Assembly (NCBI GenBank): GCA_001017865.1
Contig: LATQ01000214.1
Location: 1 to 42,089, forward strand
DNA length: 42,089 nt
Source of the DNA: Rhodococcus sp. IITR03
GTDB taxonomy: Bacteria > Actinomycetota > Actinomycetes > Mycobacteriales > Mycobacteriaceae
Reading direction: 5' to 3'
Of the stretch, positions 35,996 to 42,089 are shown one piece after another. Position numbers and translations under genes: made by a program. Under the pieces are notes generated by a model. The model did not search any database, was not told where the DNA came from, and worked only from the letters and a program-made list of their open reading frames with translations. The number at the start of each line of letters is the position of its first letter. Positions within the stretch are counted from its first letter, which is position 1.

Positions 35996-37524
35996 TCAGT
36001 AGGCGCCGTCGCTGGCGAGCACTGCCTTGACGGTCTTACCGATGATCAACACATCCGAGACCATCGACCAGTTCTCCACGTACGACAGATCCAGTCGCAC
36101 CGACTCGTCCCACGACAGATCCGAGCGACCACTGACCTGCCAGAGCCCGGTCACACCCGGACGCACCAGCAGGCGACGCTTGACCCGACCGTCGTAGGCC
36201 TCCACCTCACGCCGCAACGGCGGACGCGGACCCACCACACTCATCTCGCCACGAATGACGTTGAGGAACTGCGGCAACTCGTCGATGCTGAACCGGCGCA
36301 TGATCTTGCCGATACGGGTGACGCGCGGGTCGTCCTTCATCTTGAACAGCGGGCCCGCGCCCTCGTTCTGCGCCAACAGGGTGTCGACCATCTTGTCGGC
36401 GTTGGTCACCATCGACCGGAACTTGATCATCCCGAACGGCGTGCCGTCGATGCCGATGCGCTCGGCCTTGTAGAAGATCGGACCCCGATCCTCGAGCTTG
36501 ATGAGCAGCGCGACGACCGCGAACACCGGAGCCAAGGCCACCAGCGCCGCACCGGCGAACACCAGATCGAAGATCCGCTTCCCCGAGCGCTTCGCCCCGT
36601 GATAGCTGGGCTTTTCGACATGGATGAGCGGCAGACCGGCCACCGGGCGCATCTCGATCCGCGGACCCGCGACATCGACCACACCGGTGGCGACGACCAG
36701 GTCGGTGTCGAGCGGCTCGAGCTGCCAGACCAGATCGTGCAAACCCTCGCTGCCCAAAGTTTCGGTGGCAGTGACCACCACCGTGTCCGCCCCCGACAGC
36801 TTGAGTGCCTCGACGACCGAATGCTCGTCGCCGTAGATAGTGATCTCCCGGCCGTCGACATCGATCACATCCCCCGCGGCACCCGAATAACGCGGCACGC
36901 ACACACCGACGACGCGATAACCCTCGCCGTCCTTGCGGGAGAAGGTGCGGGTCATGTGCCGCACCGCCCGCGCACCACCCACAACGAGTACCGACGTCTG
37001 AAAGTCGCCCCGAGCACGCTTGCGCGCGATCACCTTCCGCCACACCCACCGAGTGAGCAGCAAGCCCGCGAGCCGACCGGCAACGCAATGGCAAGGAATC
37101 CGCGCGCGATCTGCTCGTTGGTGATGAGCGCGATGATGGCGATGGTGCCGAACATGGCGAGCGTCGCCGAAATGACTCGCTGATACTCGTCGTAGCCGGC
37201 ACCGATCACGCGACGCGACCGAGTGCGGAACAGGCTCAATGCGCCCAACCACGCGACGATGATGGTCGCGGACGTCATCGAGTACTCGAGTGCTGCGCCC
37301 TCCCCGGCCAGCAAGAGTTCCTCGTATCCGAACCGCACCCACTGCGCCAACAGCACGGACAGCACAACGACGAGCGCGTCCGTGACGTAGAGCCGCTTGA
37401 CGTAGACGTCCTGCCATTTCCACCGATTGACGCCGGTGCCGGGCGACGCGTCCGCGGGGGCACGGTTCTGCGCACCCCGCGGAGCGTCGAACGGGTCGAC
37501 CCCTCGATCATCGACCGTCGTCAT
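35996..37524 (-). CDS. Exopolysaccharide polyprenyl glycosylphosphotransferase, copy 2 (apparent frameshift near 37075)
   Basis: About 509 residues after correction, collinear with copy 1. It has four N-terminal helices, the Rossmann-like [18 protein letters not shown] domain, a fifth helix ([27 protein letters not shown]), then [50 protein letters not shown] and [14 protein letters not shown]. It would load a sugar phosphate onto undecaprenyl phosphate. The frames before and after residue 150 differ, with one base missing near 37075 (ALPVG then LAGLLLTRWVW). ATG 37524 is preceded by GGGGAGG. The catalytic halves of the copies are almost identical while the N-termini differ, so they may accept different control or partners. 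Confidence 0.92.
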
Positions 37525-37548
37525 CCCGCAGTCCTCCCCATAAGTGGT

Positions 37549-37564
37549 GTCTCCTCCCCGAGAC
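37549..37564 (-). promoter_or_regulatory. Leader hairpin with GGGGAG loop, copy 2
   Basis: The same 16 bases as at 28221-28236: stem GTCTC/GAGAC and loop GGGGAG on the transcript strand, 24 bases before the start codon. A second GGGGAG follows within the ribosome-binding site of the same gene. Confidence 0.6.
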
Positions 37565-37799
37565 AAAACTTTCCCGACGAGTCCAGCCCCGGCGCTGGAA
37601 CCGGACTCGAGCGAGCGTTACCCGAACTATCTCTGAGAAATAGCTGAGCGTTACGTGTGAACTGAAGTCTTGTCGCAGATCAGCCGGGAAATCCAGCCCC
37701 ATCGTCCGAGACGATCGTGGGGTTGCGTCCTGTGTTCGGTTGAATCTCTTGGGCTTCGAGCGCATCTACTGCGTGTAGCCTCGAGCGTCCGAAAAACAG

Positions 37800-37819
37800 A
37801 AAGTGATTACAATCACTTT
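37800..37819. terminator. AT-rich palindrome, probable terminator of the small secreted protein gene
   Basis: AAAGTGATT 37800-37808 pairs perfectly with AATCACTTT 37811-37819. On the minus strand a CTGTTTTTC run follows, as for an intrinsic terminator of the gene ending at 37842. A role as an operator is the alternative, since the stem is AT-rich and the spacer only two bases. Confidence 0.5.
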
Positions 37820-37841
37820 TACGTAACGCTCTCGTTCAGGT

Positions 37842-38054
37842 TCAGGAGCCGATCAGATCTTCCCTCATCTGCGCCGAACCGGTCGAGAGGAAGTACGGGA
37901 TCGTGTTCAGGAGACAGTCGAGGGCAAGTGGGGTGAAGCGGCACCCCGAGTAGGGATCGCCGACGACGGGCACCGTGCGGGCCGAGGCAGGGCCGGCGAA
38001 CCCAACCACCAAGACCAAGGTAGCGAATACTGTTACTGCGAGTTTACGAAACAT
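37842..38054 (-). CDS. Small secreted protein of unknown function
   Basis: The product is 70 residues from ATG 38054 behind a perfect AGGAGG-like site. A signal peptide (MFRKLAVTVFATLVLVVGFAGPASA) is followed by a mature part of about 45 residues, RTVPVVGDPYSGCRFTPLALDCLLNTIPYFLSTGSAQMREDLIGS, with two Cys that could form a disulfide. No family is recognised. Confidence 0.75.
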   Translation of the reverse strand: MFRKLAVTVFATLVLVVGFAGPASARTVPVVGDPYSGCRFTPLALDCLLNTIPYFLSTGSAQMREDLIGS

Positions 38055-38192
38055 CAAGAGTCCTCCTATGGTTGGTGAGGACATCATGCGGCTCATCTGT
38101 GAGGTGCGCTCACCAACCGAAGACGCGACGCGCTGACGCGCCGAACCGAGAGCCGCCTACTGCGACCCCGGGACGCCGATGACCACCGACGT

Positions 38193-38507
38193 TCACAGTG
38201 ACGCGAACGCCCCCGCAATAACTACGAAGTACAGAACCACCACCACAACGAACCCGACCACCGACCACAGTGCGAACTTCTTTGCATCCTCGGCGGCCTT
38301 CCGGGCCTCGGCATGCCGCCCTTGCATCCAGAGCGAGTTGACCTGGGTCGCCTTGACGATCGACACGATGCCCAACGGAAGACAGCAGAACAACGTCGCC
38401 AGGATTCCCCACACAAGGTTGTTGTCGGGCGCCGGCTGAAACTGACTTTGCCAGTTCGGGCCTCCAGGCGGAGGTGGCGGGGGTCCGGGATACGGATTCT
38501 GGCTCAC
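38193..38507 (-). CDS. CD225/dispanin family membrane protein
   Basis: The product is 104 residues from GTG 38507 behind CGAGGA. A Pro-rich N-terminus (NPYPGPPPPPPGGPN) is followed by the CD225 signature: LVWGILATLFCCLPLGIVSIVKATQVNSLWMQGRHAEARKAAEDAKKFALWS, i.e. a re-entrant helix, a conserved basic loop and a membrane helix (VVGFVVVVVLYFVVIAGAF). Bacterial members are of unknown function and are often near other Pro-rich membrane proteins. Confidence 0.88.
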   Translation of the reverse strand: MSQNPYPGPPPPPPGGPNWQSQFQPAPDNNLVWGILATLFCCLPLGIVSIVKATQVNSLWMQGRHAEARKAAEDAKKFALWSVVGFVVVVVLYFVVIAGAFASL

Positions 38508-38830
38508 TGCAATCCTCGATTCGCAACACGACATACGATCGGACCGACACTAGGTTGCAAGGAGCAACTTCCGCAGTCGTCTGATCGGTTGACGAGGCGA
38601 TATGTCTGCGGTCGGAACAGTCCACCCAGATCGTGCGAGGACACGACGCCAGACGCGTATCAGAGCAGCCCGTGCCATAGGGCACTCGGATGCCAGCGAA
38701 TCCTCTCACGTCACCGCCCTCCACGGTCAGCAATAGGCCGATGTGGCGTCGTCTGCGTGGAGGACATTCATCGCCAGGATCGGCCGTTACTCTTCTCGTC
38801 GAGAACCGGCCAGCGGAAAGACTTCACCTG

Positions 38831-38876
38831 CTTCGGCCGGTCGGCCGAAGCCTGACGGCCGCCGCGTCGGCTTTTT
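38831..38876 (+). terminator. Orphan terminator-like structure in a 430-base gap
   Basis: The stretch 38508-38938 has no recognisable gene. Within it CTTCGGCC 38831-38838 pairs perfectly with GGCCGAAG 38843-38850. GCCGA near 38844 can instead pair with TCGGC at 38867-38871, directly followed by TTTTT. The paired alternatives plus a T-run look like an intrinsic terminator or attenuator on the + strand, about 60 bases before the next gene. Confidence 0.45.
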
Positions 38877-38938
38877 CCGAATCCCCTTACATCGATACTG
38901 TTTCCAGCCCACGATTCCGCACAGAAGGCAGAGGTGCG

Positions 38939-40267
38939 ATGCGCCATAGAAGCGTGAGCGCTACAGCGGTAATTGCACTCTGCAGCGCGACGATGTTCGC
39001 AACGAGCTGCGCGCCTCGACAAACACCGCCGAGCTCGGATCTCCCCCATGAGGATAAAAATTCCTCAACAAATTTCACATCCGTCTCCCCGCCGAGCACT
39101 CCGTCCTCTGCGCAGTCGTTGCCCTCCTCAACTGCTCGATCGACGCCGCCGACCAAGAAGCCGCTCTTCACTCGCGTCGGTCAGATTCCCGAAGACGCAG
39201 ACCTCATAGGAAACGAAGACGGCGTATTCGCCGTCAACAATCGGTGGGATGCGAGGTCCGTCACTTCTTACAGCCTGACCGGTGAAATCCGGGGCACGTT
39301 GAACTATGAATTGTCCGCAGGAGTTGCGGTAGAAGCAGGGTGTACCACTTTCCTACTCGAGCACAAACCCTTCCCGAGGGTTGCAATGCTCTCCAACGTC
39401 CAGAAACCTCCTACCGGAATCCAACCCGGTAAAGTCGAATACTTTGTAAGCGTCTACGACGGAGAGGACATGCGGCAAGTATGGAAGAAGAAGGTTTTCG
39501 AAGAAGAAGGCGATAGCTCCTACGTCAGTTGCAACGACGGTGAACTGCCGATGTCCGTCACCGAGGACGGAAAGTGGATCGTGGTACCCACTTCGAACGG
39601 CTTGTCGTTCATCCTCGATGCCGAAACCGGAGGCAATCGGACCGTCGAGTCCCGAGCAGCCGCCGCCGGAAACTATCTGGTAGCAACGCAGGATTGGTAC
39701 GAACAAATCACCACCCTCGATCCTGCGACTCTAGCGCCTTTGCACCACTCCTCATCGACCACTGAATCGTCATCGCCGAAGGTCACCGATATATTGGACG
39801 ACTTCTTCGATGGTAGCGGTCGAACCATCGACGGTCGTCGCGTTCTGTCGCGCGACGGAAACAACCTACTGGACTTGGCGAACGGCACGGCTTCAACCGG
39901 TCCAATTTTTCACGGCAGTCTGAGCAGTCGAATTCCCGTTGTCACCGAATCGATCTCGAACCGGGTCTACATAAACACGTTCACGCCGAATAGCGAAGAC
40001 TACTCTCCTGGCTTCGGAACGACAGCGTACGACCTTTCCTCGAACGAGGCCTTGTGGATGCAACCACATATCGAGGATATTTGTGGTGCATCACCCGACT
40101 CCGTGCTCGTGCGAGCAGGCTCCCAGCTGGCGGTACTCTCCGCCGAGAACGGTGAACAAATTTCTTACACTGCAGCGCTGTCGAGCTGCGATCCCGTGTT
40201 TGGGGAGTTCATGTATGTGTCCGATGACAATCAAGGCACGATCGGAATCTATCGCGTTCTCGAATAA
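38939..40267 (+). CDS. Lipoprotein with beta-propeller-like repeats
   Basis: The product is 442 residues from ATG 38939. A lipoprotein signal (MRHRSVSATAVIALCSATMFATSC) is followed by a Ser/Thr/Pro-rich spacer of about 65 residues. Next come repeated strands of the PQQ/WD-like type: FAVNNRWDARSVTSYSLTGEIRGTL, FVSVYDGEDMRQVWKKKVF, WIVVPTSNGLSFILDAETGG, GTTAYDLSSNEALWM and SQLAVLSAENGEQISYTA. This suggests a surface-anchored beta-propeller. The function is unknown. It may pair with the similar gene downstream, since both have exported propeller-like domains. Confidence 0.75.
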   Translation: MRHRSVSATAVIALCSATMFATSCAPRQTPPSSDLPHEDKNSSTNFTSVSPPSTPSSAQSLPSSTARSTPPTKKPLFTRVGQIPEDADLIGNEDGVFAVNNRWDARSVTSYSLTGEIRGTLNYELSAGVAVEAGCTTFLLEHKPFPRVAMLSNVQKPPTGIQPGKVEYFVSVYDGEDMRQVWKKKVFEEEGDSSYVSCNDGELPMSVTEDGKWIVVPTSNGLSFILDAETGGNRTVESRAAAAGNYLVATQDWYEQITTLDPATLAPLHHSSSTTESSSPKVTDILDDFFDGSGRTIDGRRVLSRDGNNLLDLANGTASTGPIFHGSLSSRIPVVTESISNRVYINTFTPNSEDYSPGFGTTAYDLSSNEALWMQPHIEDICGASPDSVLVRAGSQLAVLSAENGEQISYTAALSSCDPVFGEFMYVSDDNQGTIGIYRVLE

Positions 40268-40430
40268 AACGACTTCGACCTCGGATGCCATCGGGTGACA
40301 CCGAACAGGCGAAGTCGATTCGAGAGCGCACCATGTCATCCAGCATGTCGTGCAAACAGAGGACACATCGACGATCCTCTCTGACTTAGCCTTTCGGAGT
40401 GCACGAGGCGAACGACGGGGTGGCAGCCCG

Positions 40431-41959
40431 ATGACACTCATTCCCCCACCACCTGTATATCGATCCTCCTCGGATCTCCCCACTGGAACAGCCGACACCA
40501 GGTCTACCCGTACGGTCACGCCGTGCTCAGGTGGTGAAGGCCCTCTCGACACTGATCGTCGCCGCACTCGGCGCGACGACCGGGGCATGGCTGGGCGTCA
40601 CCGCATCTACACGCATTTCCGTCGTGAATACCGAGTATCTCCAAGTCGCCAGCGCACCTCGCATCGGTGACATCGCGGTCGCGCGCAACGGCGACCTCTA
40701 CCTGATCCATAGCGACGAGCAGGGGCAACGCGTTTGGCGGCACCCGGCGGGAGGTAGCGAACCGGAAGCCTCCCCCTCTTCGGCAACGACACGTCCGGTG
40801 GGTCGCGATCTGTAGCGGTCGACGCCGAGGACGCGGTGTACTTCACCACCCGAGACGGCAATCGCGTGCTGAAACTGGAATCCGGCAGGTCGACTGCGGA
40901 GGAACTCCCCTTTCCCGGCGTCACGCCCAATGACGTAGCGGTCGGCCCGGACGGCACGGTGGTCGTCGCCGACGCCGGCGTGTACGCACTCTCTCCGGAG
41001 GCAGTTGCACCCGTTCGCCTACCGTTTCCGGACTTCTACGGCGTGTCGGAGGTAGATGTGGACTCCGATGGTGACGTCTACGCAGTCGAGTTCTTCTACG
41101 GTCAGTCCGAGGCCGATCGTCTCTGGAAGCTATACTCCGCCAGCAGCTCCGGAGCAGCGGTCACACTACTCACGCCTGGGAACATAGCGATTCGGGATAT
41201 AGCCGTGGTCGATAGCGCTCGCGTTCATGTCCTCGCCAAGCCTGATTCGACTGACGTCCAGGGCAACGTATTGATCGAAGTCACCGACGAATTCACGGAT
41301 CGAGTCGAAGTTCCCCTCGATGGCCTGTCGCTGGAAGCATCGCTCTCGACGCCGTCGGCAATACTTATGTGGTGAACGCCGGAAGCGATACGAGTGGCGT
41401 GTTTCGAATTCCGGCAGACGTCGCACGAATCACCACCCCAGCGCGAGGTGACGTCCCAGGTCTCGAGTTGGACGACGGTTCCGGAGACGCGGTGGCGAAC
41501 GCCTACGACGGCACCGTCTACGGTCCTTCCGACATCTCGACGGTGCTGGTCGATCGAAAGGGTTCGAATCTTGCACTCGAGATCCTTTGGGCGCAGGGAG
41601 TGGACCTCTCTGCTGCGTCGTTGTCCCTCGAAATCGATGTCGACCCAGCAACTCCAACCGAAAATGGCTGCCTGCTGCCTGGAGCTGATTTCACTGTATC
41701 CGTGGATCGATCGACCAGCGACCTGGTACGCATCCCGCCTGGCTGTGACGGCACCTTCGAGAGCATTGCAACGTTGCGTACCACCGAGTCCGGTCAACGA
41801 TCGACGATCGAGATTCCGATGGACGAGCTAGGCCTGCAGTCCGGTGACGAGATCGCCGTCCAGGCAATATCGTCCACGGTCATCGACGAGCGCAGCAGCA
41901 CGACCATCCAGGACTTTGCTCCTGACGATCAGCGTGGCATGCGCGTGGTCGTCCCATAG
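40431..41959 (+). CDS. Membrane-anchored NHL/beta-propeller-like protein (about three apparent frameshifts)
   Basis: Corrected, the product is about 509 residues. ATG 40431, after GGGGTGG, gives a Pro-rich cytoplasmic start (MTLIPPPPVYRSSSDLPTG). A membrane anchor follows (LSTLIVAALGATTGAWLGV), then an extracytoplasmic propeller with repeats like IGDIAVARNGDLYLI, SVAVDAEDAVYFTTRDGNRVLKL, PNDVAVGPDGTVVVADAGVYAL, EVDVDSDGDVYAVEF and ALDAVGNTYVVNAG. This resembles the sensor half of PknD-type kinases without the kinase. Frames change near 40520, 40775 and 41350. The ligand is unknown. Confidence 0.75.
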
Positions 41960-41994
41960 AAAGCTGCTGTTATCAGCGCCGAAAGGACCATTCG

Positions 41995-42089
41995 ATGTCG
42001 GGCACTCCCCCCGCCGCCACCCACTACGCAATCACCTGCGCCGCCACCACCGCCCAGTGCTCCCCCCGCCCCCTCCGAGTGCGCCGCCG
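41995..42089 (+). CDS. Start of a Pro-rich protein (cut by right edge)
   Basis: ATG 41995 follows AAGGA at a normal distance, 36 bases after the previous stop. The literal frame reads MSGTPPAATHYAITCAATTAQCSPRP. One frame over, after a run of six C, the sequence becomes strongly Pro-rich (PPPTTQSPAPPPPPSAPPAPSE), like the cytoplasmic N-termini of its neighbours, so a miscounted C run is suspected. Too little is present for a function. Confidence 0.5.
   Translation, partial: MSGTPPAATHYAITCAATTAQCSPRPLRVRR

Noticed and set aside
33813..36002. Long + strand frames opposite the metallo-hydrolase and amide hydrolase genes
   Set aside because: They are shadows of well-supported minus-strand genes with catalytic motifs.

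Overview
The window looks like chromosome of a high-GC actinobacterium of the Rhodococcus/Nocardiales type. Supporting this are the GC-rich coding sequence, the GTG and TTG starts, a 6C-type small RNA, a DUF4012 protein, a CopB-type copper ATPase next to a DUF305 lipoprotein, and paired polyprenyl glycosylphosphotransferases. Assignment below order level is inference.

Layout: (1) 1-2782 (-): start of a nonribosomal peptide synthetase (C-A domains), cut by the left edge. (2) 2993-4824 (+): a DUF4012 membrane protein, convergent with the next block across a perfect 18-bp hairpin. (3) 15934-4895 (-): an apparent eleven-gene exopolysaccharide operon. In transcription order it encodes UDP-glucose dehydrogenase, a hexapeptide acyltransferase, a nucleotide-sugar epimerase, a GT2, a SAT-like acetyltransferase, a GT4, a WecG/TagA transferase, a Wzx-like flippase, a second GT4, GDP-mannose 4,6-dehydratase and GDP-fucose synthase. 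It should supply UDP-glucuronate (or its epimer) and GDP-L-fucose and assemble an acylated acidic polysaccharide. (4) 16827-17753 (+): galU, feeding the same pathway, followed by a 6C-like sRNA. (5) 17950-21088: a small membrane protein, a plasmid/phage-type helix-turn-helix gene with an 11-codon leader ORF, an aspartate-dehydrogenase-like gene and an orphan ORF. (6) 21067-25216: a segment bounded by two 78-bp direct repeats, carrying an SGNH/fibronectin-type-III protein and an O-antigen polymerase/ligase (Wzy-like). (7) 25227-28199 (-): an SDR oxidoreductase, a small membrane protein and glycosylphosphotransferase 1. (8) 28391-33129: a copper module, with CopB and DUF305 divergent from a CopRS-like two-component system over a CopR-box-like repeat. 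(9) 33120-37524 (-): an SRPBCC protein, a metallo-beta-lactamase-fold lipoprotein, a linear amide hydrolase and glycosylphosphotransferase 2. (10) 37842-42089: a small secreted protein, a CD225 protein, two beta-propeller-like surface proteins and the start of a Pro-rich ORF.

How they fit together: the two glycosylphosphotransferases would start polysaccharide chains on undecaprenyl phosphate, the operon glycosyltransferases extend them, Wzx flips them, and the Wzy-like protein polymerises them. The most interesting regulatory lead is that all three loops of the 6C-like RNA contain CTCCCC. Its exact complement GGGGAG forms the loop of a conserved hairpin just upstream of both glycosylphosphotransferase genes and also lies in the ribosome-binding sites of galU and the NRPS gene.

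Quality note: about 25 places show a conserved protein continuing in another frame, almost always as if one base were missing (often a G or C in a run). I treat these genes as single loci with apparent frameshifts. Sequencing or assembly error is the simplest explanation, so apparent fusions and breaks here should not be over-read.
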